64,000 bases of DNA, taken from assembly GCF_051388915.1 (NCBI RefSeq), contig NZ_JBPKBH010000009.1, positions 124,001-188,000 of the forward strand. The letters run 5' to 3'. A program made the position numbers and the translations under genes. The stretch's first letter is position 1; the number at the start of each line of letters is the position of its first letter. The notes under the pieces are model-generated. The model made no database searches. It was not told the DNA's origin and saw nothing but the letters and a program-made list of their open reading frames with translations. Source of the stretch: Yinghuangia sp051388915. Lineage in GTDB: Bacteria; Actinomycetota; Actinomycetes; Streptomycetales; Streptomycetaceae. Of the stretch, positions 50,660-59,993 are shown one piece after another.

Positions 50660-51598
50660 GTGATCGACCTACTGGACGGACGGCTCAAGTTCCGCCATCT
50701 CGGGCTCGTGGTGGCGGTGGCCGAGCACGGCAGCGTCGTACGCGCCGCCGAGGCGCTGCACCTCACGCAGCCCGCCGCCACCCGGACCCTCCGTGAACTG
50801 GAGGATTTGGTCGGCGCGCGCCTGTTCGACCGGGGGCCGCGCGGCATGACCGCGACCGTCCACGGGACCGCGCTGGTCGAACACGCCCGACTCGTGCTCG
50901 CCGAGGTGCGGCGCGCGGGGGAGCACCTCGCCGGGCTGCGCGAGGGCCAGACCGGCACGGTAACGGTCGGGATCCTGCTCGCGGGCACGAGCGTGCTGTT
51001 GCCGCGCGCGGTTGCGGCGCTGAAGCGGGAGCGGCCGAGGATCACCGTCGTGGTGCGCGAGGCGACGTACGACGTGCTCTACCGGCAATTGCTGGCCGGG
51101 GAGGTGGACGTGGTCGTCGGACGGCTGAGCCCGCCGCCGGAGCCCGGGCGTGTTCGCCGACACGCGCTCTACCACGAGCCGATCCGCCTCATGGCGCGCC
51201 GGTCGCACCCCCTGCACGCCGCGGGCCGGGACCTTGAGCTGGTCGAGACGCTGGCCCACCCGTGGATTCTTCCGCTCGAACAGACCACGCTGCGGGGCGA
51301 GTTGGAGGCGCTGTTCGACCGCAGCGGGCTCCCGCTGCCGGCAGATCGGGTCGAGTGCACGTCCATCCTGACGGTCCGTGCTCTGCTCCTGGCCACCGAC
51401 ATGATCGCCGCGCTGCCCGAACTGGTGGTCACAGGGGACGACCAACTGGCCCCGCTGCCGGTGCCGTTGGAGTCCGTGCGGCGGACGGTCGGCACGACGC
51501 TGGTCGCGGGGCGCACGATGACGCCCGCCGTCCGCGAGTTCCTGCGCCATCTGGAGTTCGAGGGCGAGCAGTTGGGGGCGTCCCTGACCGCGGTGTGA
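50660..51598 (+). CDS. LysR family transcriptional regulator
   Basis: The 312-residue protein has the LysR HTH (FRHLGLVVAVAEHGSVVRAAEALHLTQPAATRTLRELEDLVGARLFDR) and a substrate-binding domain of the type seen in PcaQ/GbpR-like regulators of aromatic catabolism. The GTG follows GAGGCGGCAGC. Its divergent position next to the first gene of the 3-hydroxyanthranilate operon makes it the probable activator. A pathway intermediate such as 3-hydroxyanthranilate is a likely inducer; this is inferred. Confidence 0.94.
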   Translation: MIDLLDGRLKFRHLGLVVAVAEHGSVVRAAEALHLTQPAATRTLRELEDLVGARLFDRGPRGMTATVHGTALVEHARLVLAEVRRAGEHLAGLREGQTGTVTVGILLAGTSVLLPRAVAALKRERPRITVVVREATYDVLYRQLLAGEVDVVVGRLSPPPEPGRVRRHALYHEPIRLMARRSHPLHAAGRDLELVETLAHPWILPLEQTTLRGELEALFDRSGLPLPADRVECTSILTVRALLLATDMIAALPELVVTGDDQLAPLPVPLESVRRTVGTTLVAGRTMTPAVREFLRHLEFEGEQLGASLTAV

Positions 51599-51693
51599 AG
51601 ACGAGGCGACGGTCCGGCGGCACGGCGGGTCGGAGCGGATGGGCCGACCCGCCGTGCCTGTCCATGGGCGTCGTGCGGTACCGCGACCCCGAT

Positions 51694-53940
51694 CTACCCG
51701 ACCCGGCCCAGCAGTTCGGAAACGCGCACGGCCGACGTGCCCATCCCCGACACTCCGGGAACGGTGAACGACACGTCCGAGGGGACCGCGGTCGCCGCCC
51801 CGGTCCCGAAGTTGCGGTGCAGCGTCTCCTCGTCGTACCGCTTGACCTCGCGGTGCCAGTGCAGGACCCCGGCGAGCCAGTTGCGCAGGTCCTGGACGTA
51901 CGCCTCCACTCCCGCGCGAGCCTCCGGGCTCAGTTCGAAGTCGGCGTACAGCACCGGGAGTTCATGTGCGGCGACGTGCTGGAACTGGGCCAGGCGCTGG
52001 TTCATGAGGTCGGCGACGACGGCCACCGCCGTGTCGTGGTCGCAGCCGAAGAACTTCTCGACGACGAGCAGCGCATTGTGCACCTCGCCCTCGAACTCGA
52101 TCTCCTTCTGGTACGAGAAGAGGTCGTTCAGCAGCGCTCCGTAGTCGACCGCCGCGTTCTCCAGAGACCGCACCGGGCCGCTGCGGAACACCTCGTCGGG
52201 TACGTTCGTGCCGTTCTTGAGACGGCACACGCTCATCGTCAGGTCCGCGCCGAAGGTCGCACGCCGCATCTCGATGTAGTCCACCGGGTCCGGCACGAGC
52301 CGGTACCTGCGGTTGGCGACCTCCCAAACGAAGCCGTCGAGCATCGTGCGGACCGCGGCGTGGTAGTCCTGCCGCACGCGGACCGACATCGCCGGGGCGG
52401 TCTGCCGCCACAGGTCGGCGGCGCCGCGCTCCATGGCCGTCACGGGTGCCGGCGGCGGGGCCGCGAGGTCCACGGGCATCAGCGCCAACAGCCGGTCGGC
52501 GCACAGCCGCGCGCCCTCGACGTCGCCGCCGCCGCCGAACCGCGCGGTGAAGTAGTCGTCCGCGTACGTCCCCCAGGTCAGCCAGTTGGACGCGAGCGCC
52601 AGTTCCCCGGGCGTCGCGTCGGGGTCGAGCCCGGCAGCGCACAGCGCGAAGTCGAAGCCCTCCAGCATCGGCTCGGTCCAGATGCCGGAACCCGGATCGC
52701 CCTCCTGCGCGTCGAGCAGCCCCATCGCCCGCGCCCAGGCGACCGACGCCTTCAGCGCGGACTGGTGGTGCGGGCTGAGACTGACCTCGAACGGCAGCTC
52801 AAGTGGCGGCAACGGCGAGGGACCGACCGCGTGTTGGTGGTGCGCGCGGCGGCGCACGCGGTTGAGCGTCGCGACGATGTTGGCCGCCGACATCCCGAGG
52901 CCGGACGGTGCGAACGGGAACGGCAGGCCGCCGCCACCGCCCAGGTCGGCCCGCTGGTTCATGTAGCGCGACGAGCGCATGTGCCACTCGTGGCCGCCGG
53001 ACTGCCAGTCCTGGAGCCCCTTGACGTACGCCAACACGTCCGCGCCGCGCTCGGCGTCGATGCCGTACTCCGCGAACAGCGGCCCCAGTTCGGTGAGGAC
53101 GGTGTCCTCGAACTGCTGGAGCCGCGAGGTCAGCAGCTCGTTGACCGTGTCGGCGGCCTCCTGCGTGCCGCAGCCGAAGAAGGTCTCCAGGACGAGCACG
53201 CCGTTGCTGAGCTCGCCTTCTTCCTGTGTCTCCCGCTCGTACGAGAACAGGTCGTTGCGCAGGTGCACCCCGTCCGCGAACGTCTCGCGCAGCACACGCA
53301 GGGGCCGCGACTCGGCGATCTCCGGCGGGACTTCGGCCCCCGCGGCGTACTCGACCAGGTTCGCGGACCACGGCGCCCCGCCCACCTTGCGGCGCATCTC
53401 GATGTACTCCACCGGATTGGGAATCCGGCGCGCGTTGATGTTCGACAATTCCCACAGCGACTCGTACAGAAGATTCGCGGTGTGCTCCGCGAAACGCGCC
53501 CGCCAGTCCGCCGACATCGACGGAACGGTACGCGCCCAAAGGTCGGCGAGCCCCGCCTCGACGGGATTCGTCGGCTCCGGGAAACCGTCCGCGAGATCGA
53601 CCGGCATGAACATCGGGAGGCGGTCCAAATAGGCCTTCCCGCCGTCCCGGTCCTGGGTCCGCTTGTAGACCTCAAGGAAGTGGTCGTCGAAGAAGAAGAC
53701 CCACGTGTACCAGTCGGTGACCAGCGACAACCTGGTCTCGTCGCAGTCGGGATGGGTGTACGAGCACAGCAGCGCGTAGTCGTGCGCGTCCAGGTCCCCG
53801 GTGCTCCAGATTCCCGAACCCTCCAGCATTCCCATCGCGCGCGCCCAATCGCGGGTGTGCACCCGCGCCGCTTCCAGATGCGGATTGAGCCGCGCCGGAT
53901 ACGGCATGTAGAACGCGGGCAGTTCAAAAGGCTGCGTCAC
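51694..53940 (-). CDS. geoA: Geosmin synthase (bifunctional germacradienol/geosmin synthase)
   Basis: The 748-residue protein is made of two terpene synthase domains. The N-terminal half has the DDHFLE motif (D85, D86) and NDLFSYERE and converts farnesyl diphosphate to germacradienol. The C-terminal half has the shorter DDYF motif and NDLFSYQKE and fragments germacradienol to geosmin. The match to the Streptomyces coelicolor enzyme runs along the whole length (ARLNPHLEAAR, GLQDWQSGGHEWHMRSSRYMN, DPVDYIEMRRATFG, GPVRSLENAA). The GTG follows GAGGGGG. It is monocistronic. Its presence supports a Streptomyces-like host. Confidence 0.98.
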   Translation of the reverse strand: MTQPFELPAFYMPYPARLNPHLEAARVHTRDWARAMGMLEGSGIWSTGDLDAHDYALLCSYTHPDCDETRLSLVTDWYTWVFFFDDHFLEVYKRTQDRDGGKAYLDRLPMFMPVDLADGFPEPTNPVEAGLADLWARTVPSMSADWRARFAEHTANLLYESLWELSNINARRIPNPVEYIEMRRKVGGAPWSANLVEYAAGAEVPPEIAESRPLRVLRETFADGVHLRNDLFSYERETQEEGELSNGVLVLETFFGCGTQEAADTVNELLTSRLQQFEDTVLTELGPLFAEYGIDAERGADVLAYVKGLQDWQSGGHEWHMRSSRYMNQRADLGGGGGLPFPFAPSGLGMSAANIVATLNRVRRRAHHQHAVGPSPLPPLELPFEVSLSPHHQSALKASVAWARAMGLLDAQEGDPGSGIWTEPMLEGFDFALCAAGLDPDATPGELALASNWLTWGTYADDYFTARFGGGGDVEGARLCADRLLALMPVDLAAPPPAPVTAMERGAADLWRQTAPAMSVRVRQDYHAAVRTMLDGFVWEVANRRYRLVPDPVDYIEMRRATFGADLTMSVCRLKNGTNVPDEVFRSGPVRSLENAAVDYGALLNDLFSYQKEIEFEGEVHNALLVVEKFFGCDHDTAVAVVADLMNQRLAQFQHVAAHELPVLYADFELSPEARAGVEAYVQDLRNWLAGVLHWHREVKRYDEETLHRNFGTGAATAVPSDVSFTVPGVSGMGTSAVRVSELLGRVG

Positions 53941-54170
53941 GAGACCCCCTCGGCCATTCCCCCGATTTCCGCCACCCGGACGACTGGGCATTACCCCGGC
54001 CGGTTGGCGGCTATCCGGGATACGGAACAGTCATACAAAATGCCCGGTGCGAGGACGCTTTTCGCCACACGCCTAGGCTGGAGACCCGCCGGCCAGGCCG
54101 CCGCCGGCCAAGCCCGTGCCAACCGGGCACCAAGCCCGAGCCGACAGAGCCCGCCGACCGAGGAAGCCCC

Positions 54171-54932
54171 ATGACCGACACCGACGACCTCGGCCACCGC
54201 GTCCCGATCCCCGCCCAGGTGCACCGGGTCGTGTCCCTCGTCCCGTCGCTGACCGAGGCCGTCGCGGCGACCGCCCCCGGGCTCCTGGTGGGCGCGACCG
54301 ACTGGTGCAGTCATCCCGCCGACCTGGACGTGGCCCGCGTACGCGGCACCAAGAATCCCGACGTCGACGCCATCGCCCACCTCGCCCCGGATCTGGTGAT
54401 CGCCAACGAGGAGGAGAACCGCGTCCCCGACCTGGACGCGCTGCGCGAACGGGGGCTGGCCGTCTGGGTGACCCAAGTCCGCACGCTCGACGAGGCGTTC
54501 GCGTCGCTGCGCCGCCTGCTGGTCGGCGCCTGCCGACTGGACGAGCCGGAGTGGCTGGGGCGTGCCGAGGACGCGTGGTCCCGGATCCACCCGGGGCCGC
54601 GCCCGCCCAGGACCGCGGTGGTGCCCATCTGGCGGCGCCCGTGGATGGTCGTCGGACGCGACACCTTCGCGGGGGACCTGTTGGCCCGCTTCGGCATCGC
54701 CAACCTGTACGCCGACGACTCCGAGCGCTACCCGCGCGTGGGGTTGGACGCCCTCGTCGCCGCCGGACCGGATCTCGTCGTCTTGCCCGACGAGCCCTAC
54801 CGCTTCACCGCCGACGACGGACCCGAGTGCTTCCCCGACAGCCGGACGGTGCTCCTGAGCGGCCGTCACCTCACGTGGTACGGCCCGTCCCTGACCGAGG
54901 CGGCCGACGAACTCACCCGTGCCCTGGGCTGA
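54171..54932 (+). CDS. Soluble helical-backbone metal receptor (BtuF-like)
   Basis: The 253-residue protein has the two-lobed periplasmic-binding fold of BtuF/FhuD-type receptors. RVVSLVPSLTEAVAA and a long connecting helix (LDEAFASLRRLL) are followed by VVPIWRRPWMVVGRDTF and DLVVLPDEPYRFTADD. It has no signal peptide or lipobox and no neighbouring transporter genes, so it is probably cytoplasmic. It could bind a corrinoid, haem or siderophore inside the cell, or be a retired transporter component. GAGGAAGCCCC precedes the ATG. It is divergent from the geosmin gene. Confidence 0.85.
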   Translation: MTDTDDLGHRVPIPAQVHRVVSLVPSLTEAVAATAPGLLVGATDWCSHPADLDVARVRGTKNPDVDAIAHLAPDLVIANEEENRVPDLDALRERGLAVWVTQVRTLDEAFASLRRLLVGACRLDEPEWLGRAEDAWSRIHPGPRPPRTAVVPIWRRPWMVVGRDTFAGDLLARFGIANLYADDSERYPRVGLDALVAAGPDLVVLPDEPYRFTADDGPECFPDSRTVLLSGRHLTWYGPSLTEAADELTRALG

Positions 54933-55033
54933 TTGCGCCCTTGACGGAAACCCCGGGATCCGCAGCCTGGTCACCGCCACAGGCGGGCCCAGCTGCGGAT
55001 CTCGACGGTGTCGAACGGGGGTTGCGCGGCCGG

Positions 55034-55921
55034 TCACGCGTCCCGGCGCAACAGTGCGGTCGCGCCCAGCGCGAGCCAGCCCGCGGCCCACAGCGTCAGG
55101 ACGCCCAGCCCCGCCCACGGCCCGATCGGCGCGGACGCGACGTCCACGGTCGTCTGGACCGCCATCCCCGCCGAGGCCGGGCCGATCTCGTTGAGCCGTT
55201 CCATCCACTTGTCGTCCGAGACCAGCGACGCGAGGACGGGGAAGACGTACAGCAGGGCCAGGACCGCGGTAAGCGCTCCCGCGGTGTCCCGCAGCAGCCA
55301 GGTGACGCCCGCGCTCAGCAGCGCGATCAGCACCAGGTAGAGCACCGTGCCGAACGCCGCTCGCGCGGTGGGCCCGTCGGCGAGCGACAGCGGCCGGTAG
55401 CCGTGCGCCCGGGTGAACCCGCCGTCGAGCAGCAGGTACCGGCCGGCGGCGACCGAGGCGAGGACGGCCGCGGTGCCCGCCGCCGCGGTCACCGCCGCCA
55501 GCACCGCCGCTTTGGCCGCGAGGACGCGGCCCCGGCGCGGCATCGCGGTGAGCGTCGTGCGGATGGTGCCCGTGGCGTACTCGCCGGAGACCGCGAGAAC
55601 CGCCAGCACCGCCACGGCCGTCTGGCCCACCCACGTACCGGTCAGGCTGAGTTTGACGACGTCCTCGCCGCACGACTCGTGGGTGCGGCACTGGTCGGTG
55701 TCGATCGCGCCGGTCGTCAACGCGCCAACTGCCGCGGTGAGCACGACGATCGCCACCACCAGCCACCAAGTGCCGGGAAGCGTACGCAGCTTCGTCCACT
55801 CGGTGTGCAGGGCCCGGAGCATCGCCCCGGGCCGGACCGCCGTGCGTCCGGGACCGTACCCGTCGCGGACGTCCGACGCGGCAACCCCGGAACGCGGGCC
55901 CGCGCCGATCCCGACGTTCAT
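55034..55921 (-). CDS. ABC-2 type transporter permease
   Basis: The 295-residue membrane protein has six hydrophobic segments. An ABC-2 N-terminus (LRALHTEWTKLRTLPGTWWLVVAIVVL) is followed by the cytoplasmic coupling-helix region SGEYATGTIRTTLTAMPRRGRVLAAKA. The ATG overlaps the stop of the upstream permease gene by 4 bp. It probably forms a heterodimeric channel with that permease, powered by the ATPase encoded at 57534. The substrate is unknown. Confidence 0.9.
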   Translation of the reverse strand: MNVGIGAGPRSGVAASDVRDGYGPGRTAVRPGAMLRALHTEWTKLRTLPGTWWLVVAIVVLTAAVGALTTGAIDTDQCRTHESCGEDVVKLSLTGTWVGQTAVAVLAVLAVSGEYATGTIRTTLTAMPRRGRVLAAKAAVLAAVTAAAGTAAVLASVAAGRYLLLDGGFTRAHGYRPLSLADGPTARAAFGTVLYLVLIALLSAGVTWLLRDTAGALTAVLALLYVFPVLASLVSDDKWMERLNEIGPASAGMAVQTTVDVASAPIGPWAGLGVLTLWAAGWLALGATALLRRDA

Positions 55922-57537
55922 GCCGGACGCCTGCGGATGCGCCACACGGCCAGTGCCAGTGCGACGAGCACGTACAGGAACAGCACACCGAACCCGGCCC
56001 AGGGCGCCTGCGGATAACAGCCGTCCTCGGGGACGCACGCGGTGTCGACCTGGTTGAAGTCGTCCGTCGTCCGCTGCACCGCGAACCCGGCCACCGGTGT
56101 CGCCTGCATGATGAACCGTGCGGCGTCCAACGGGAGTCCGGACAACAGGATCTGCGGCAGCACCAACAGCACGATGATCACGCTCACCGCCGCCGCGGTG
56201 TTGCGCAGCAGCGCACCGAGCGCCATGGCGAACACCGCGACCAGCGCCAGCACTCCGGCCGTGCCGACCACCGCCGCGAACACCCGTCCGTCGCCCAACG
56301 AAGGCTCCGGGAACTGGGGCGGCTTGTGGCCGGTCGACCGCAACAGCGGCCGGCTGATGAGGAACGACGCCACCGAGGCCACCAGGCCGACCGCGAACGC
56401 GGCCGCGCCCAGCACCAGCGCCTTGGCGGCAAGTACCCGGCCACGGCGCGGGCTTGCCGTGAACGTCGTGAGGATCATGCCCTTGCGGTACTCCGCGGTG
56501 ATGAAGAGCACGCCGAGCGCCGCGACCGGGATCAGCCCGATCATCGCGCCGTCCAGCGAGCGCTGCGCGAGGTCGGTCTCGTACTCCATCGGTGCGATGT
56601 CCCCGGACGCGGTGAGCGTGTGGACGCCGCCGTCCTCCGACGCGGAGTTGGTCCCGGCGCCCTCGGCTCCGAGGCCGTCGGCCGCGCCCACCGGAACACC
56701 CGGAGCACCCGGCCCGCGGGGCCCGCGCGGGTCCGCGCCGACATCGACGCCGCGCACCGTGCCCTCCGTCCGGCCCTCGACCGAGAAGTTGTCGAACGTC
56801 CCGGTCGCCGCCGACGGGCCGCCCTCGACCGACGTCGAGCCGAACTGCCGTTCCACCGCGAAGAGTCCGGGCGACGTGACGAACAACCCCACCTCGGCGC
56901 TCGCGGGCAGTCCGTTGAGCGTGGCCGAGCCGACCTCGTCCCAGGCCACTCCGTCCGCCGACTCGTAGCCGGTCACCACGTTCCCGGCCCGCGTGAGCCG
57001 CAGCCAGCGCGGCGTCGCGGCCGACGCCGAACTACCCGCCCGGTCCAGCGTGAAGTCGGACTGGAAGCGCACCCCGTGCGCCGGGGTGAGCAACATCGCG
57101 GCGTACGTCGAGCCGGGCGTCGTGGACGCCTTGACGATGATCCCGGCCTTCGCCCACGGCGCCGGCTTGCCGCCGCCGAGCACCGGGCCGTCCTCGCCCT
57201 CCCCGTCGAGCTCGGCGCGGCCGAGACCGGTGACCCGGGCGGTCACCGTCCCGTCCCCGGTCATCGGCTCGCCGACGAACTGGAAGGAGTCGGAGACCCG
57301 TTGGCCGCCAGGCCCGCGCGGCGGCGCCGCGCCACCGCCCCCGCTCACCGAACTCCCGCCCGCGGACAGCATCGACACCAGGATGGTCACCGCGACGGCG
57401 CTGACCATGACGATCGTCCAGCGGCGCACGGTCCGCAGCATCGTCCACTCGGCGTGCAGCAGGCGCCCGAAGCCGTCGCCGCCCCGGGCGAGCGCGGAGC
57501 GGTACGCGGCGGGCCTGGGAGGGGTCTGCGTCGTCAT
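55918..57537 (-). CDS. ABC-2 permease with an extracytoplasmic DUF1349-like insert
   Basis: The 539-residue permease is much longer than its partner. After the first helix (WTIVMVSAVAVTILVSML) there are about 240 residues outside the membrane. The first 170 resemble a concanavalin-like DUF1349 domain (GTVTARVTGLG, AKAGIIVKASTTPGSTYAAMLLTPAHGV, WLRLTRAGNVVTGYESADGVAWDEVG). A Gly/Ala/Asp-rich linker follows. The remaining five helices resume with MIGLIPVAALGVLFITAEYRKGMILTTFTASPRRGRVLAAKA, the ABC-2 coupling region. The domain could bind a glycan or lantibiotic before export. It overlaps both neighbours by 4 bp. Confidence 0.88.
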   Translation of the reverse strand: MTTQTPPRPAAYRSALARGGDGFGRLLHAEWTMLRTVRRWTIVMVSAVAVTILVSMLSAGGSSVSGGGGAAPPRGPGGQRVSDSFQFVGEPMTGDGTVTARVTGLGRAELDGEGEDGPVLGGGKPAPWAKAGIIVKASTTPGSTYAAMLLTPAHGVRFQSDFTLDRAGSSASAATPRWLRLTRAGNVVTGYESADGVAWDEVGSATLNGLPASAEVGLFVTSPGLFAVERQFGSTSVEGGPSAATGTFDNFSVEGRTEGTVRGVDVGADPRGPRGPGAPGVPVGAADGLGAEGAGTNSASEDGGVHTLTASGDIAPMEYETDLAQRSLDGAMIGLIPVAALGVLFITAEYRKGMILTTFTASPRRGRVLAAKALVLGAAAFAVGLVASVASFLISRPLLRSTGHKPPQFPEPSLGDGRVFAAVVGTAGVLALVAVFAMALGALLRNTAAAVSVIIVLLVLPQILLSGLPLDAARFIMQATPVAGFAVQRTTDDFNQVDTACVPEDGCYPQAPWAGFGVLFLYVLVALALAVWRIRRRPA

Positions 57538-58571
57538 CGCGCCGCCTCCCCGGTGGAGGTGCCGTCCGAACCGGCGTCCCCGTGCGCCGCCGCCTCCCGG
57601 TTTGCGGTTCCCGCCGAACCGGCGCCCCCGGTGTCCCCGTCAAACCCTGCGACACCCTCCGTCGCCGCCCGGAACTCCGCCGAATCCCGCGTCAGTTCCA
57701 TGTACGCCTCCTCCAACGTGGCCCGGTGCGCGGACACTTCGGAGAACGACACACCCTTCCTGCCGAGCAGCGCCACGATGCGCTCCGCCGGAAGCCCCGT
57801 GACGGTCAGGGTGTCGCGCCCGGTCGCCGCGACCGTTGCCCCCGCGTCGGTGAGCACGGCCAGCGCCTGGGTGCGCGCGCTCGTCCGCAGCGCCACCCGG
57901 TCGCCGGACGCCGCGGCCAGCAGCTCGGCCACGCTCGTGTCGGCGATCAGCCGCCCGCGTCCGACCACCACCAAGTGGTCTGCGCTGTCCTCCAGTTCGC
58001 TCATGAGATGGCTGGAGATCAGCACCGTGCGGCCCTCCGCGGCGAGCGACCGCAGGAACCCCCGGATCCACCGGATGCCTTCCGGGTCCAGGCCGTTGAC
58101 CGGTTCGTCCAGCAGCAGCACCGGCGGATCGCCGAGCAGTGCGGCGGCGATCCCGAGGCGCTGCCGCATACCGAGCGAGTAGCCGCCCGCCCGGCGTCGG
58201 CCCGCCGACGCGAGGCCGACCTGCTCCAGCAGCTCGTCGACGCGGCGCGTCGGCACGCCGTGCGAGTGCGCGAGCCAGAGCAGGTGGTCCCGCCCGCGGC
58301 GGCTCGGGTGCACGGCGGCGGCGTCGAGCAGCGCGCCGACCTCGTACAGCGGGGTGCGGATCGCGCGGTAGGGGAGGCCGCCGACCAGCGCCTTGCCCCC
58401 GTCTGGCGCGTCCAGGCCCAGGATCATCCGCATCGTCGTGGATTTGCCGGCCCCGTTGGGACCCACGAATCCGGTGACCTGGCCGGGCCGCGCCGTGAAC
58501 GACAGGCCGTCGACGGCGACGGCCGGACCGAACCGCTTGCGCAGGTCCGAGACTTCGATGGTTGCGTCCAT
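57534..58571 (-). CDS. ABC transporter ATP-binding protein (CcmA/DrrA type)
   Basis: The 345-residue ATPase has Walker A GPNGAGKSTTM, signature YSLGMRQRLGIAAALLG, Walker B VLLLDEPVNGLDPEG and the H loop SSHL. The C-terminal extension (LRTSARTQALAVLTDAGATV) is characteristic of drug exporters that work with ABC-2 permeases. The tail ends in Gly/Ala/Asp repeats. It overlaps the insert-bearing permease gene (ATGA). It is divergent from the second two-component system, whose kinase and regulator may sense the exported compound. Confidence 0.95.
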   Translation of the reverse strand: MDATIEVSDLRKRFGPAVAVDGLSFTARPGQVTGFVGPNGAGKSTTMRMILGLDAPDGGKALVGGLPYRAIRTPLYEVGALLDAAAVHPSRRGRDHLLWLAHSHGVPTRRVDELLEQVGLASAGRRRAGGYSLGMRQRLGIAAALLGDPPVLLLDEPVNGLDPEGIRWIRGFLRSLAAEGRTVLISSHLMSELEDSADHLVVVGRGRLIADTSVAELLAAASGDRVALRTSARTQALAVLTDAGATVAATGRDTLTVTGLPAERIVALLGRKGVSFSEVSAHRATLEEAYMELTRDSAEFRAATEGVAGFDGDTGGAGSAGTANREAAAHGDAGSDGTSTGEAAR

Positions 58572-58805
58572 GCCGAGGAGATTAGGGAGCGGGCGGCACC
58601 CGGGTCGTCACGCACGGGAGCCGTCTTGCGCGGCCCCGTCGCGGGGGACCGGGGGACGGCGGCGTCCCCCGCGCGGGGGATGCCGGGACGGCTGCCCCGG
58701 GGGACGCCCGGCGGTCCGCGGGCCGGTGACAATGACGTACGCGGACCTCCGGCGAGGCGGCCCGCGCCCGGCGCCGCCCGGGGGAGGGGAGAGACGTACG
58801 CACCG

Positions 58806-59993
58806 ATGCGGGTCATGGGCAGGATCGCGGCCGCACCGCACACGCCGCTGGTGGCGGGGGTGCTCCTCGGCGTGCTCGCGTTCCTGGAGACCGTCCTGCG
58901 CCTGGCCGGCTCGGACGGCGGCTTCGGCGGTCAGGAGGACTCCTGGGTCCTGCTCCTTGCCCTGATCACGACCGTGCCCGTCGTCCTGCTGCCGGCGCAC
59001 GCGGTGTCCGCGGCGGCCCTCGTCACGACCGCCAACTTCGCCGCCATGACGCCCTTCCACCTGCTCACCGTCGCGGGGACGGCCGCCCAGCTGACCGTCG
59101 TGCACCAGCTCGGACGCCAGAACAAGCGCCTGCTCGCCGCGCTGCCCGTCCCGCTCTTCCTCGGCTACGCAATCGCCGCGGCCCCGGACCTCGGCCCCGC
59201 GGAACGCACGCTCACGCTGACCCTCGCCTCCCTGACCGCCGCGGCCGCCGGGGCGGGGATCGCCCGCCGCGCCCGCAACGAGGCCCGCGTCCACAGCGCC
59301 GCGGCCCAGGCGGTGGCCGACAGCCTGCTCGAACACGCGGCCCGCGGCGAGCGCGCGCGCATCGCCCGCGAGTTGCACGACGTGGTCGCGCACCACATCT
59401 CGATGATCGCGGTGCAGGCGGAGAACGCCCGGCTGACCACCGCCGGCCTGCCGCCGGACGGCGCCAAGCGCTTCCTGGCCATCGGCGACACGGCCCGTGC
59501 GGCGCTCACCGAGATGCGGCGGCTGCTGGGCGTGCTGCGCGAGGACGCGGGGGAGAGCCCCGGGCGGCGCCCGCAGCCCGCGCTCCAGCAGTTGGTGGAG
59601 TTGGTCGACGAGGCCCGGGACGCCTCGGGCGGGGCGACCCGGCTGATCGTGCACGGGCGCGTGGTGCCGCTCGACCCGGGGATCGAGCTGACCGCGTACC
59701 GCATCGTCCAGGAAGCGCTGACCAACGCGCGGCGCCATGCGCCGGGGGCGGCGGTGGACGTCGAACTGCGCTACACACAGACCGGGATCAGGCTGCGGAT
59801 CAGGGACAACGGGCCCGGGCCGCGCGACGGAGGAGGCACGGTGCCGGGGGCGCTTGCGGGGCACGGGCTGGTCGGGATGCGGGAGCGGGCGGCGATGGTC
59901 GGGGGCGAGCTGAGCGCGGGCGCCGCCCCGGGCGGCGGTTTCGTCGTCGAGGCCCGGCTGCCCGCCCCGGGGACGGACGGGGGGACGGCGTGA
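58806..59993 (+). CDS. Sensor histidine kinase (HisKA_3 family)
   Basis: The 395-residue kinase has an N-terminal membrane region with about five helices, the phosphorylated histidine in RIARELHDVVAHHISMIAVQAE, the N box TNARRHAP, and the ATPase G boxes DNGPGPRDGG and GHGLVGMRERAAM. It resembles DesK/LiaS-type kinases. Either ATG 58806 or ATG 58815 may be the start. The GTG of the regulator gene overlaps its stop by 4 bp. The ABC genes on the other side are the likely target. Confidence 0.94.
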   Translation: MRVMGRIAAAPHTPLVAGVLLGVLAFLETVLRLAGSDGGFGGQEDSWVLLLALITTVPVVLLPAHAVSAAALVTTANFAAMTPFHLLTVAGTAAQLTVVHQLGRQNKRLLAALPVPLFLGYAIAAAPDLGPAERTLTLTLASLTAAAAGAGIARRARNEARVHSAAAQAVADSLLEHAARGERARIARELHDVVAHHISMIAVQAENARLTTAGLPPDGAKRFLAIGDTARAALTEMRRLLGVLREDAGESPGRRPQPALQQLVELVDEARDASGGATRLIVHGRVVPLDPGIELTAYRIVQEALTNARRHAPGAAVDVELRYTQTGIRLRIRDNGPGPRDGGGTVPGALAGHGLVGMRERAAMVGGELSAGAAPGGGFVVEARLPAPGTDGGTA

